Shown piece after piece: positions 31,842 to 40,768 of a stretch of 64,000 bases of DNA. The DNA is from Saccharibacillus kuerlensis DSM 22868. Its GTDB lineage: Bacteria > Bacillota > Bacilli > Paenibacillales > Paenibacillaceae. Within the stretch, counting starts at the first letter, position 1. Each line of letters starts with the position of its first letter. The notes below the pieces were generated by a model. It worked only from the letters and a program-made list of their open reading frames with translations, did not search any database and was not told where the DNA came from. The stretch spans positions 248,001 to 312,000 of the forward strand of contig NZ_KB899277.1 in assembly GCF_000378145.1 (NCBI RefSeq), given 5' to 3'. The position numbers and the translations under genes are program-made.

Positions 31842-33248
31842 TTATTTGGCCAGTTCGTAGATTGCCCGTGCATAGATGGCAGTCGCCTTGAGCAAATCAT
31901 CGATTTCGATATATTCATTCGCTTGATGAGCTGTCATTTCTTTGCCTGGGAAGCAGGCTCCGAATGCAACGCCTTTTGCCATGAATTTAGCATAAGTTGC
32001 TCCACCTGTAGTCAGCAGGGTAGGTTCATCGCCCGTCACTTCCTGATAGGCGGTCTGCAGCGCCTTGATCACCGGCTCATCTTTTGCCACATAATGCGAA
32101 CTTGTTTCCCGCACATCCGAAATCCGGAAATCGAAACCGTCTACCGACTCTTCAAGCTGAGCTTTGATCCAACCGTAATCTGCATTTACCGGACAGCGGG
32201 CCGTGAATTGGATCAGCGTCTCCTCTTCTCCCATTCCAAAACGCATAATACCGGGATTGACCGTCAACGCTCCCGTCACATCATCACTGCAGGCAATGCC
32301 TAAATTTTCGCCATGAAAATCCTCATGCATGGCGTTCAACAGCTTAACGAAAGATTTGCCTTCCGGCTGCAGAGAAGCATCCTCCAGGAACAGAGCCAAC
32401 ATTGTGCCGGCATTGACGCCCTGCGAAGGTTCCGAACCGTGAGCCGACACACCGATCAGGGTAAACATCGCTTCTCCCGCATTGATTTCGGCTTCTCCTT
32501 TAACACGGTGCTTGCGGCAGAAATCTTCAAATTCTTCGACCAGCGGACGGATATCGCCGCTGACTACCGCATGTGCACGTTCCGGCACCATATTGATCCG
32601 CAGGCCGGATTCGAACGACTCCAGTTTCAGAAGCGATTTGGTTTCTACTGGAGCGCGCTTCGGAACCAGAGTCGGATTGAATTGGCCTTTTTCCGCATAG
32701 ATCATCGGGAATTCCGCGTCTGGCGCGAATCCGACCGTCGGCATGCCTTCCTTCTCCGCATAATACTGCATGCAGCTCATTCCGCTTTCTTCGTCCGTAC
32801 CGAAGATCATCCGGACATTCTTAGTGAGTGGAAGCCCCAGATCCATCACAATCTTCAGTCCGTATAGGGCGGCAATTGTCGGACCTTTATCGTCGATCGC
32901 TCCCCGAGCGTACAAGCGGCCTTCGCGGATTGTCGGTTCAAAAGGCGGACTCATCCAGTTTCCTGTTGCGGGAACCACATCAAGATGTCCCAAAATGCCG
33001 ACCGTCGTCACCGGGTCATGAGTACCGTACTGAGCGTAGCCAGCATAACCGTCCACGTTTTCGACGTTCAGCCCCATATTCTCCGAAAGCTCCAGCATAT
33101 AGTCGAGAGCCTCGCTGATTGCAAGTCCCATTGGACGTCCTTTGGATGCGGTAACCGGGTCTTTGACGCTCTGGATACGAAGCAGGCCATTCAAGTCTTG
33201 CAGCAAATCCTCACGCCGCGATTCCGCTTCTTTTTGCCAATCGATCAT
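31842..33248 (-). CDS. pepV: Dipeptidase PepV (M20 family)
   Basis: A 468-residue dizinc aminopeptidase acting on dipeptides. Zinc ligands: [15 protein letters not shown] near residue 88, [18 protein letters not shown] near 115-130, [15 protein letters not shown] near 150, [15 protein letters not shown] near 180 and a C-terminal histidine in [11 protein letters not shown]. Length and the lid-domain [14 protein letters not shown] match PepV of Lactobacillus and Bacillus. It works inside the cell on imported dipeptides. AAGGAGG is nine bases before the ATG, and the gene starts 14 bp after the hybrid kinase gene, so the two appear co-transcribed. Confidence 0.92.
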   Translation of the reverse strand: MIDWQKEAESRREDLLQDLNGLLRIQSVKDPVTASKGRPMGLAISEALDYMLELSENMGLNVENVDGYAGYAQYGTHDPVTTVGILGHLDVVPATGNWMSPPFEPTIREGRLYARGAIDDKGPTIAALYGLKIVMDLGLPLTKNVRMIFGTDEESGMSCMQYYAEKEGMPTVGFAPDAEFPMIYAEKGQFNPTLVPKRAPVETKSLLKLESFESGLRINMVPERAHAVVSGDIRPLVEEFEDFCRKHRVKGEAEINAGEAMFTLIGVSAHGSEPSQGVNAGTMLALFLEDASLQPEGKSFVKLLNAMHEDFHGENLGIACSDDVTGALTVNPGIMRFGMGEEETLIQFTARCPVNADYGWIKAQLEESVDGFDFRISDVRETSSHYVAKDEPVIKALQTAYQEVTGDEPTLLTTGGATYAKFMAKGVAFGACFPGKEMTAHQANEYIEIDDLLKATAIYARAIYELAK

Positions 33249-33262
33249 CTATCCCTGCCTCC

Positions 33263-36001
33263 TTATTGATCCTTTCCCTCTATCGGGCTTTGCGATTCGC
33301 CTTTTATCTTACCATTATTTTTCGCAAAATGCCGAATACACTTCTCCGTGTTCGAGAGCAGCTTCTCCAGCCTCTTCACATCAATAGGTTTGTTCATGTA
33401 TTCGTCCATTCCGGCTTCCAGACAGCGTTCGCGGTCACCTCGCATTGCATTAGCGGTAACCGCGATGATATAAGGATGACCGTATGTTTGCGGCTGTTCC
33501 CTGATCCGGCGTGTTGCCTCAAATCCATCCATTTTCGGCATTCTGACATCCATGAGAATGACATCATAGCGGGATTCGGCAGCAACCTTCAGCGCCTCTA
33601 ACCCGTCCTCGGCCAGATCGCCTATGTAGCCCAGCTTTCGAAGCAGACGCTCCATGACAAGCTGATTGACCTTATTGTCTTCGGCAATCAAAATTCGCAG
33701 CGGAACGGAAATTGGAGTTGACGGTGTAACCAAAGTTCCGGACGTCGCCGGAGTCTCGATCGTCGATAAGCCCGAAGTTTCGATCGTCGGCAAGACTGGC
33801 GGTAAAACCGGAATTTCGATCGGCCGCTGAGTATACTCCTCTTTCTCGCCGTTCTTCTTCGTAAACTCCGGAAGCTGCACTTCGATTAAGAATCGGAATA
33901 CGGAACCTTTTCCAGGCTTGGATTCGACTTGAATCGTTCCGTTCATGAGTTCGATCAGCTTTTTGGTAATTGCAAGTCCCAATCCGCTTCCTTGAGACTT
34001 GCGCGTCATAAAATTATCCAACTGATAAAATGGATCGAATAAATGTGCAGTTTGTTCCTCAGGAATTCCCAGACCGGTGTCTTGGATCCGAAACGCCAAG
34101 CGAATATGCCCTTCGGACGCTCCGTCTTCGCTGGTGATCGAGACGAATACGCCGCCTTTTTCCGTGTATTTGATCGCATTACCCACTAGATTCACGAGTA
34201 TTTGACGCAGCTTATTCGAATCGGCTATTACAATATCAGGAACGTGCGGAGCTACAGACAAACCCAGCTCCAGTTTTTTCGAACGCGAATCCGCCAGCAA
34301 AATATCAAAAGAACGTGCTACATCTTCACGCAAATTCATTGGCTCTACCTGCAGCTCGACTTTCCCCGCTTCAATCTTGGAGAAATCCAGAATGTCATTG
34401 ATAATATCCAGCAGAGAATTTCCACTTCGTTGGATGACTTCTACATATTCGCGCTGCTCGTCACTCAGCCCTTCCGTTTCCAAAAGCAGCTGTGTCAGCG
34501 TAATGACCCCGTTCATTGGCGTACGGATTTCATGACTCATCACTGCCAGAAATTCACTTTTAGCCCGATTTCGTTCCTCTGCTGCCTGCTTTTCGATCAG
34601 CAGCCGCTTATGCTCGGTAATATCTTTGGCCAGAATGTAGCAGCCTACATTCTCTCCTCCGATCATAATTGGAGCTGTAGAAGTCAACACCTCAACTTCC
34701 CGGCCGTCAATATGACGAATCAGGAGAGACGAGGAAGCACTTTCTTCTTCGCCATTGGCCGTAGAAACAATATCCTGCATATCACCTTCCGCTACCCAAT
34801 CGGTAAAACGGCGGCCGATCATCTTATCGGTTGTCAGACCGGTCAGATTCTGAGCCGCAGGATTGGTATTGATGACGCGCCAGTCCCGATCGATAGAAAA
34901 CACTGCGTCGTGATTATGCTTCTTGAGCGACGTATATCGTTCCACCGACTCTTGAAGTCTTCTCTCCGAATTTCGGAAATCGGTAATATCACGGTAGATG
35001 ACCGCGTAGCCTGCCGGACGGTCTTCATTTCCGAGTGCAAATCCGGTCAGCAGCAGATCGAGCGGATCTCCGCCGCGTGTACGGGCCGCCGCCTCGAAGC
35101 TTTTAATACTCTCTCCCAACTTACCAGAGTCGGGTGTCGGAATCTGTTCGTACTGTGAAACAGGGTGCCCCTGAACATCATTCAGTCCGATTCGTACTTT
35201 GAGCTCTTCCTCGCCTATACCAACCAGCTCATCCGTTAGCCAGCCAAAAACCCGTTCGAAAGCCGCATTAAGCCGTACAACCCTTCCCTCTTCGTCAAAA
35301 AGGACGACCGGATCGAGCTGATTGGCGATAATACTTTCCAAATGCCGTGCCGCCGCTTCGAGCTCCAGTCGAAGATTGGAACTCCACTCGTCCATTTTCC
35401 GCTGTTCCGACAGCGATGGAAACACGGCTCCCCTGCTTTGACCCGTTAGGCCCGTACTGCTGATTTGATCGTCGGTCATAACATAGTCGTACACACGCAG
35501 CATTTTGATTTGGAGCGACGCACTGATCGAACGGCCCTCATAAGCGCATACCGAAAGCATCCGAAAATCTTCTACAGTCCGAGAAGCCAACTCTTTGAAT
35601 TTTTCCAACTCTTTTTCGACGCCTTCTTCGCTTTTCCAAGTAACGTGAGCCCAAGTTCTGATCCTGTGCGAACAATTTCGATAGGGCTCGGTCAATGCCT
35701 CGAAATGCTCGACGATTTTTTCATACTGAAAGCTCTCGTGAACACTGTAAAATTGCTCCGCTTCCACGTACACGATTCGTTCGATTTCTTCCTTACTCAA
35801 CGTCTGAAGCGCATGGCTGCGAATCTGCTCGATCCACTCACTGCGTTCGATCAAAATGACCAGATCTCCGCTCTGCACACCTGAAATCAAATAAGCGGAT
35901 ACATTATCCACATAGACATCCGCATTGTCATACAGGTATAAAATATGTCCTCCGGCGGACACACTGACCAACTGATTCAATTCCATGATGTGCTCGCTCA
36001 T
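33263..36001 (-). CDS. Hybrid sensor histidine kinase with MEDS, PAS and receiver domains
   Basis: A 912-residue soluble signalling protein. Residues 10-175 form a MEDS (DcmR sensory) domain: [25 protein letters not shown] and ILIERSEWI. Two PAS domains follow (about 225-350 and 355-480; [30 protein letters not shown]). The HisKA phosphoacceptor is in [16 protein letters not shown] near 510; the HATPase has [28 protein letters not shown] and [12 protein letters not shown]. After a Pro/Thr linker a receiver domain (about 770-890) carries the acceptor aspartate in [13 protein letters not shown]. No HPt domain or response regulator is adjacent, so a phosphorelay partner is elsewhere. MEDS kinases are common in Bacilli/Paenibacilli; ligand unknown. 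ATG 36001 follows GGAGGG. Confidence 0.9.
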   Translation of the reverse strand: MSEHIMELNQLVSVSAGGHILYLYDNADVYVDNVSAYLISGVQSGDLVILIERSEWIEQIRSHALQTLSKEEIERIVYVEAEQFYSVHESFQYEKIVEHFEALTEPYRNCSHRIRTWAHVTWKSEEGVEKELEKFKELASRTVEDFRMLSVCAYEGRSISASLQIKMLRVYDYVMTDDQISSTGLTGQSRGAVFPSLSEQRKMDEWSSNLRLELEAAARHLESIIANQLDPVVLFDEEGRVVRLNAAFERVFGWLTDELVGIGEEELKVRIGLNDVQGHPVSQYEQIPTPDSGKLGESIKSFEAAARTRGGDPLDLLLTGFALGNEDRPAGYAVIYRDITDFRNSERRLQESVERYTSLKKHNHDAVFSIDRDWRVINTNPAAQNLTGLTTDKMIGRRFTDWVAEGDMQDIVSTANGEEESASSSLLIRHIDGREVEVLTSTAPIMIGGENVGCYILAKDITEHKRLLIEKQAAEERNRAKSEFLAVMSHEIRTPMNGVITLTQLLLETEGLSDEQREYVEVIQRSGNSLLDIINDILDFSKIEAGKVELQVEPMNLREDVARSFDILLADSRSKKLELGLSVAPHVPDIVIADSNKLRQILVNLVGNAIKYTEKGGVFVSITSEDGASEGHIRLAFRIQDTGLGIPEEQTAHLFDPFYQLDNFMTRKSQGSGLGLAITKKLIELMNGTIQVESKPGKGSVFRFLIEVQLPEFTKKNGEKEEYTQRPIEIPVLPPVLPTIETSGLSTIETPATSGTLVTPSTPISVPLRILIAEDNKVNQLVMERLLRKLGYIGDLAEDGLEALKVAAESRYDVILMDVRMPKMDGFEATRRIREQPQTYGHPYIIAVTANAMRGDRERCLEAGMDEYMNKPIDVKRLEKLLSNTEKCIRHFAKNNGKIKGESQSPIEGKDQ

Positions 36002-36103
36002 TGTGCCCTCCAAGACTTGACTTGAATTTTAACTTTCTTCATTATACGACAAACAGGCAAACGTAAGATGGCGAATTTTCATTCTTTACGTCAAAACACA
36101 AAA

Positions 36104-36144
36104 AAAGACCCGTAACGGGTGCCGAAGCGCCAATACGGGTCTTT
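36104..36144 (-). terminator. tRNA-Leu terminator
   Basis: AAAGACCCGTA (36104-36114) and TACGGGTCTTT (36134-36144), with an inner GGTGC/GCGCC stem and minus-strand T7 run, ten bases after the tRNA 3' end. Confidence 0.85.
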
Positions 36145-36153
36145 CCTTACAGA

Positions 36154-36237
<84 letters not shown>

Positions 36238-36327
36238 TCATTTACAATCGCCATTTATTACAGCGACAAGATAGATCATATCACGCCACCATAAAACTCG
36301 TCAATATTTTTTTATAAAAAGTCTCTT

Positions 36328-36361
36328 TACGCTTGCAAGCGTACATGTGTTCGTTTATAAT
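36328..36361 (+). promoter_or_regulatory. Promoter overlapped by a 16-bp perfect palindrome
   Basis: TTGCAA (36333-36338), 17-bp spacer, TATAAT (36356-36361). The perfect palindrome TACGCTTGCAAGCGTA (36328-36343) covers the -35 box and its flanks, the usual position for a dimeric repressor. No regulator gene is adjacent. Confidence 0.75.
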
Positions 36362-36399
36362 AAGAACAGAACACAAGTTCCTATGAGGTGGTGAAGAGC

Positions 36400-36891
36400 A
36401 TGACCGCTGTACAGACGACCCGAGACGAACTTTCGTTAATTAAAAGTTACTTACTTCTAACGCATATCCTTAAAGTATTTGATACCGACGCTAAGCGACT
36501 GGAGTCCGACGCGCCGATGCAAACTTCACCTTTATATACTGAAATGATCCGAAGCGCTTCAAGCTGCGCCGCCGTACTTTTATCGGGTATCCGGCGTGAA
36601 TTTAAGAAACGCAACATTCGGATCTGTGAAGTGAATCACGGCGAAAATGGTGTAGATACCGATTATCTCTGCCGCGGTCTTCACGGTACTCTTCATATCG
36701 ATAGCGAACCGTTTCACCGAGAAGCTGATTTACGAATGCGCGCTTACATGGGTGTTCAAGTTGCTCCTGTCGTTACCGATTCCGGTCGCCAAGCAGCTCC
36801 GCCTGTTCGCGGTTATCATCAGCGTTCTTCTTCGATCGGAACCGGCGGCAAGAAGAATTCTCGTTCTTATTCTACCGGCACTTTTGCCTAA
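36400..36891 (+). CDS. Conserved hypothetical protein, unknown
   Basis: A 163-residue soluble protein. The first 75 residues are helical and hydrophobic on one face (DELSLIKSYLLLTHILKVFDTD, MIRSASSCAAVLLSGIRREFKKRNI), then a compact region with CEVNHGENGVDTDYLCRGLHG and a beta-rich ADLRMRAYMGVQV, and an unstructured Ser/Gly/Arg tail. I recognise no family. The ATG at 36400 follows GAGGTGG by eight bases; the in-frame GTG at 36388 lies in the ribosome site. Transcription starts from a near-consensus promoter with a palindromic operator-like site. Confidence 0.65.
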   Translation: MTAVQTTRDELSLIKSYLLLTHILKVFDTDAKRLESDAPMQTSPLYTEMIRSASSCAAVLLSGIRREFKKRNIRICEVNHGENGVDTDYLCRGLHGTLHIDSEPFHREADLRMRAYMGVQVAPVVTDSGRQAAPPVRGYHQRSSSIGTGGKKNSRSYSTGTFA

Positions 36892-36983
36892 CCCCCCTCT
36901 CCCGGCTGCCAGTTGCATGCCTTTCCCCAGTATGCAATCGGCAGTTAGGAATGATATATAAATTTTCTGCATATGCATTCGAT

Positions 36984-37025
36984 AAAGCCCGCCTTGGTCC
37001 AGAATCTCCGGACCAGGCGGGCTTT
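36984..37025. terminator. Strong terminator
   Basis: Arms AAAGCCCGCCTTGGTCC (36984-37000) and GGACCAGGCGGGCTTT (37010-37025) with one bulged base. Ends the hypothetical gene on the plus strand; symmetrical enough to work on the minus strand too. Confidence 0.85.
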
Positions 37026-37115
37026 ATTTGAACGAATAGATGATAGAGAGGCCTTCTTCTTTTCTCGCATATTTATTCGAAATGTCATAACCGCTGCATT
37101 AAGATCTTTCTCGGA

Positions 37116-37388
37116 TTAATCCTCTTCCTTAAGAGAGTCACTATTCCCCGACTCCGCTCCCCACTCAGGAACTTCGGTCGTCGGATCAATCCTCTCTTCC
37201 TTGGACGGTTGAATGATATAGTTCCGGTCCAGCTTCACAACGTTGCGATTAGGCCGCCGGATAAGAACATGTGTATCGTCCCAAGCTACCACAATTCCCC
37301 GAACATCATTTTCTTTCAATCCGTCTCGTACGACCCGAACTTTTTCCCCTGACAGTCGATAGGCATTAAGCTGTTCGTCACTGATCAT
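37116..37388 (-). CDS. Conserved small protein, SH3/Sm-like core, unknown
   Basis: A 90-residue acidic protein. The core KVRVVRDGLKENDVRGIVVAWDDTHVLIRRPNRNVVKLDRNYIIQPSKEER reads as a small five-stranded barrel like an Sm/SH3 fold, followed by an acidic unstructured tail. Sm-like barrels bind RNA or proteins, so an RNA-related role is imaginable but unproven. ATG preceded by AAGGAAG. It lies in a same-strand group with the next hypothetical protein but has a terminator between them. Confidence 0.6.
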   Translation of the reverse strand: MISDEQLNAYRLSGEKVRVVRDGLKENDVRGIVVAWDDTHVLIRRPNRNVVKLDRNYIIQPSKEERIDPTTEVPEWGAESGNSDSLKEED

Positions 37389-37431
37389 GATCTTCTTCCT
37401 TCTTTCCCTTAGATGTCATTATTCCGTCATT

Positions 37432-37464
37432 AAAAAAAGCCCGCGCGCGTAAACGCGAACGGGC
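37432..37464 (-). terminator. Terminator
   Basis: Minus strand GCCCG, inner CGCG pairs, CGGGC and a T7 run (complement of 37432-37438). Confidence 0.8.
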
Positions 37465-37509
37465 CGGTCTAAGAAGCCGTACAGTATAATCTCCCGAACG
37501 GAAGGTTCG

Positions 37510-37839
37510 TTAGCGCTGGGCGTGTTCCTTCGAATCCGTATTTTCAAACCAGAAGTCGAGTACCTTGGCCGACATAACACGCTGTTCGATATATTCGACC
37601 TGCTGCGTCGTGAACTCATCTCTCCATGGGAAAGACAGCTCTTCGCACAGATCGGCAAGTGTAAGAAGTTCGGACCATGCGACATAGCGTTTATACCAGA
37701 AAAACTGAGGGTGTTCAATCATATAGGGATAAAGGTCATCAAATTCCGTATGCTTGCAATCTAGAGCACGTTCGAAATGCACCTTAGCTTCATTGACTTT
37801 TTTGATGAAAAATTCGGCATTTACTACTTGATCGCTCAT
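37510..37839 (-). CDS. Conserved hypothetical helical protein
   Basis: A 109-residue soluble protein, mostly helical with many aromatic residues (HPQFFWYKRYVAWSELLTLADLCEELSFPWRDEFTTQQVEYIEQRV). It resembles a group of short Paenibacillaceae proteins without an assigned function; I cannot name a family with confidence. The ATG has a GAGGAGG-type site, and a good terminator follows 46 bp downstream, so it appears to be its own unit. Confidence 0.6.
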   Translation of the reverse strand: MSDQVVNAEFFIKKVNEAKVHFERALDCKHTEFDDLYPYMIEHPQFFWYKRYVAWSELLTLADLCEELSFPWRDEFTTQQVEYIEQRVMSAKVLDFWFENTDSKEHAQR

Positions 37840-37931
37840 GTTCTTCTTCCTCCTCTCCCTACTTAAAAGATATTATACGTAACATTGCCGGAGGGGTAAA
37901 GCGGGAAATACAGCTCTTGGTTTAACTTTCT

Positions 37932-38504
37932 TCAATCTGCAAATACGATCCCGTCTTCCCCCAGCGACTGAATACGAACCAGCGATTCCAGACGAATTCC
38001 CTGGTCCCGCAGACTCTGCGCGCCGGATTGGAAGCATTTTTCGACGACGATCCCCGTACCGACCAATGTCGCTTCGGAAGAATGAATGATTTTGACGAGT
38101 CCGCGAGCGGCGTCGCCATTGGCGATAATATCGTCGATCAGCAGTACTCTGTCTTCCTTTTTAATAAACCGTTTGGGAAGCATTAAATCGGTCACGATTC
38201 CTTTTGTAAAAGAAGGAACACGTTCTACGTAAGAATCAGGGTCGGCAAGAAGCGTCTTTTTTCGGCGGGCAAAGATCATCGGCACACCGAGTTCAAGCGC
38301 TACGGCAAAAGCAACCGGAATGCCGGAAGACTCGACGGTTACCACTTTTGTCACACCGTCGGCTTTAAAGCGTGCAGCGAATTCGCGTCCCATTTCCATC
38401 GTCAGCGCCGGATCGACCTGATGATTCAAGATGGCGTCCAGTTTCAGCACCTGCTGCGAAGCAACGACGCCTTCGCGCTTGATTCGCTCTTTTAATTCTT
38501 CCAT
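37932..38504 (-). CDS. xpt: Xanthine phosphoribosyltransferase
   Basis: A 190-residue salvage enzyme converting xanthine and PRPP to XMP. The N-terminus MEELKERIKREGVVASQQVLKLDAILNHQVDP is typical of Xpt; the PRPP-binding loop is VLLIDDIIANGDAA near residue 125-138; the RRKKTLL and TVESSGIPVAFA segments are also characteristic. Length is normal. The promoter (38543-38571) leaves a leader of only about 30 nt, so the purine riboswitch that controls B. subtilis xpt is absent. There is no pbuX permease gene beside it. Confidence 0.93.
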   Translation of the reverse strand: MEELKERIKREGVVASQQVLKLDAILNHQVDPALTMEMGREFAARFKADGVTKVVTVESSGIPVAFAVALELGVPMIFARRKKTLLADPDSYVERVPSFTKGIVTDLMLPKRFIKKEDRVLLIDDIIANGDAARGLVKIIHSSEATLVGTGIVVEKCFQSGAQSLRDQGIRLESLVRIQSLGEDGIVFAD

Positions 38505-38542
38505 ATGATCAACCCTCCAGATTCACTTTCGCGCTTTTCGTA

Positions 38543-38571
38543 AAAATAGCATTTTGATTGTCTTTTTTCAA
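38543..38571 (-). promoter_or_regulatory. xpt promoter
   Basis: Minus strand TTGAAA (38566-38571), 17-bp spacer, TATTTT (38543-38548). Confidence 0.65.
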
Positions 38572-38613
38572 GGTAACACGGCTTGGGAAGATCGGGATTC
38601 TTCTCGTCTACGC

Positions 38614-39756
38614 TTATACGCTCCGACGATTTCGATCTTCATAACTGAGATAAAGCCGCTTCAACTCGATCGCTACGCGATTGAGCGAATACTGCGACTT
38701 GGCTTTTTCACAAGCCGTACGGGCCAACTCATAACGGTATGCAGGATCGCCGATTACCTGCTCGAGCGCATCCGCCAATGCTGCCGGATCATCGGGAGGT
38801 ACAAGCAGCCCGTTTACTCCATGTTCAATCTGTTCCGGCACGCCGCCTACGCTTGTCCCGACAAGCGCAAGGCAGCAAAGCGCGGCTTCCGCAAATACCG
38901 ATCCGAAAGCCTCGGCACGAGACGGGAGTACAAAAATATCGAAAAACGGCATAAATTCCTCCGGGTGAAGCGTGTATCCGTAGAAAATAGTATCGTCGTA
39001 AACCCCGAGCTTCTGTGCCATGTCTTCCAATTCTTGTCGTGAAGGACCGTCTCCGATCAAATGCAGCACATACGGAACATTTCTCTCTTTGAGCAGCGAG
39101 CAGGCCTTAAGCAGCACATCCAGGCCTTTGGCCGGAACGAGGCGGCAGACACACATCAGCTGCGGAATCTCATTCTCATGCGGCACCGGCTTGAAGCGGC
39201 GCTCGTCGTAGCCGTTCGGCATGATGCGGATACGATCGGGATGGTCAATATACGGGCTCATATATCGGCGGAACGCTTCGGATACCGTAATCAGCTGATC
39301 CGTCTTCGCTTCCAACTCCCGATAGATGGAAAGGAAGAAGCGATGTTCCGCTCCCCCTTCCTCGATCCTGCCATTTAGAATCAGCTCCCGTTCATAGCTG
39401 GAGTGAATCGTCTGCAGCACCGGGGTATCCGGGAATACGGTCTTCATGGCCAGAGCGGCAATTGGATGATGCGCATGGATCAGATCGTAAGGTTTCTGCA
39501 CCCTTAAGCGGGTCCACCATAAATAATCCCGGTAGGTCTGCATGTATTTCTGTACAACCGGACTGTCCCCGTATTGGGTCCAATCGAATGTCTCGAATAC
39601 GACTTCTTCACGTCCTTTGCCTCGAATCCGCTTGGGCAGCGAAAACAGTTCCATTTCCCAACGGTCTGATGCAAATTTTTCCTGTAGATAAGGAATCATT
39701 GACGATACACCCCCCGGCTGTTCGGGCGGAAAAAATAACGCTTGAAGCAATCTCAC
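38614..39756 (-). CDS. GT4-family glycosyltransferase
   Basis: A 380-residue retaining glycosyltransferase with two Rossmann domains. The N-terminus is RLLQALFFPPEQPGGVSSMIPYL, the acceptor-side glycine-rich loop. In the C-terminal domain LMCVCRLVPAKGLDVLLKA, LHLIGDGPSRQELEDMA and the nucleotide-binding EX7E motif in LPSRAEAFGSVFAEA (about residue 290-305) are clear, followed by GTSVGGVPEQIEHGVNGLLVPPDDPAALA. It probably makes or extends a cell-surface glycan or glycolipid. Start is GTG at 39756, seven bases from GGGGAG; the open frame upstream of it is non-coding in character. Confidence 0.88.
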   Translation of the reverse strand: MRLLQALFFPPEQPGGVSSMIPYLQEKFASDRWEMELFSLPKRIRGKGREEVVFETFDWTQYGDSPVVQKYMQTYRDYLWWTRLRVQKPYDLIHAHHPIAALAMKTVFPDTPVLQTIHSSYERELILNGRIEEGGAEHRFFLSIYRELEAKTDQLITVSEAFRRYMSPYIDHPDRIRIMPNGYDERRFKPVPHENEIPQLMCVCRLVPAKGLDVLLKACSLLKERNVPYVLHLIGDGPSRQELEDMAQKLGVYDDTIFYGYTLHPEEFMPFFDIFVLPSRAEAFGSVFAEAALCCLALVGTSVGGVPEQIEHGVNGLLVPPDDPAALADALEQVIGDPAYRYELARTACEKAKSQYSLNRVAIELKRLYLSYEDRNRRSV

Positions 39757-39851
39757 AGCCAGTCTCCCCTTCCGTGCGTCAATCGTTCTTTCTACTGATG
39801 ATAGCCCACAAGGGGCTGTAGGTAAAGGGCAAGCTGGCTGGCAAAGACGAT

Positions 39852-39881
39852 AAAAACCGCCCGGAAGCTTACCCGGACGGC
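39852..39881 (-). terminator. Terminator
   Basis: Minus strand CCGTCCGG pairs with CCGGGCGG (39857-39864), then TTTTT. It ends the rsuA/rsmF transcript. Confidence 0.65.
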
Positions 39882-40006
39882 TTAATCGACAGAAGTTTTC
39901 CACTTAAACTACTTAACCGATAGATAGGCAATTGTTAAGGAAGCCAGATATTAGGCACCAGGCTGTTTGCTTCAAAGGCAGACGCACGGCTGCTGGCTCC
40001 GAAGGT

Positions 40007-40768
40007 CTATTCGCCTCGAAGCAACCTCAGTTCTTCCTCATCCAGCTCCCGGTACTCTCCGGGAGACAGTTCGGGATCGAGCGGGAGCGGTCCCATCGAT
40101 ACGCGTTTGAGGAATACGACCTTTTTGCCGACCGCTTCGAACATACGCTTAACCTGATGGAACTTACCTTCCATAATCGTCAACCGAATGTCGGAATGAG
40201 GAGCTCCGTCCTGTTCATAGCGGCGTATAATCTCGAGTTCTGCCGGCATCGTCTTGTAGCCGTCATCGAGTTCCACGCCGGCCTTGAACGCTGCGCCGTC
40301 GGCTTCGTCCACCGCGCCGAATACGATAGCTTCGTAAGTCTTCGGAACGTGCTTGCGCGGCGACAGCAGCTCGTGCGCAAGCTTGCCGTCGTTCGTCAGC
40401 AGCAGCAGCCCTTCCGTATCTTTGTCCAGACGTCCGACCGGGAACGGTTCGAATGCCAGATATTCGGCGTCGAGCAGATCGATAACCGTACGGTCGTGCC
40501 GATCTTCGGTTGCGGAAATCACATCCTGCGGTTTATTCAGCATCAGATAGACGAATTCGCGATATCGAACCGGCTGACCGTCGAGTTCGATTGCCGAAAC
40601 TTCCGGATCGACCTGAAGACCGCTGTCTTTAATAATCGTGCCGTCAACCGTAATTCGGCCCTGCTTGACCAGCTTTTTGCTCTCGCTTCGTGTAGCCAAC
40701 CCGAGGTGAGACAGTATTTTGTCCAAACGCAGTTTCTTGCCGATTTTCTTGCCCGATTCATTGGTCAT
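40007..40768 (-). CDS. 16S/23S rRNA pseudouridine synthase, RsuA/RluB family
   Basis: A 253-residue RNA-modifying enzyme. An S4 RNA-binding domain leads (RLDKILSHLGLATRSESKKLVKQGRITVDG, residues 16-45), then the catalytic domain with VGRLDKDTEGLLLLTNDG, where the aspartate of GRLD near residue 108 is catalytic, and the KTYEAIV and EGKFHQVKRMFEAVG motifs. It isomerises uridine to pseudouridine in rRNA. The ATG at 40768 overlaps the TGA of the upstream rRNA methyltransferase gene (ATGA), so the two rRNA-modifying enzymes are translationally coupled. Confidence 0.9.
   Translation of the reverse strand: MTNESGKKIGKKLRLDKILSHLGLATRSESKKLVKQGRITVDGTIIKDSGLQVDPEVSAIELDGQPVRYREFVYLMLNKPQDVISATEDRHDRTVIDLLDAEYLAFEPFPVGRLDKDTEGLLLLTNDGKLAHELLSPRKHVPKTYEAIVFGAVDEADGAAFKAGVELDDGYKTMPAELEIIRRYEQDGAPHSDIRLTIMEGKFHQVKRMFEAVGKKVVFLKRVSMGPLPLDPELSPGEYRELDEEELRLLRGE

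Noticed and set aside
38505-38620. Purine riboswitch expected before xpt
   Set aside because: No conserved purine aptamer core was found and the promoter leaves too little room.
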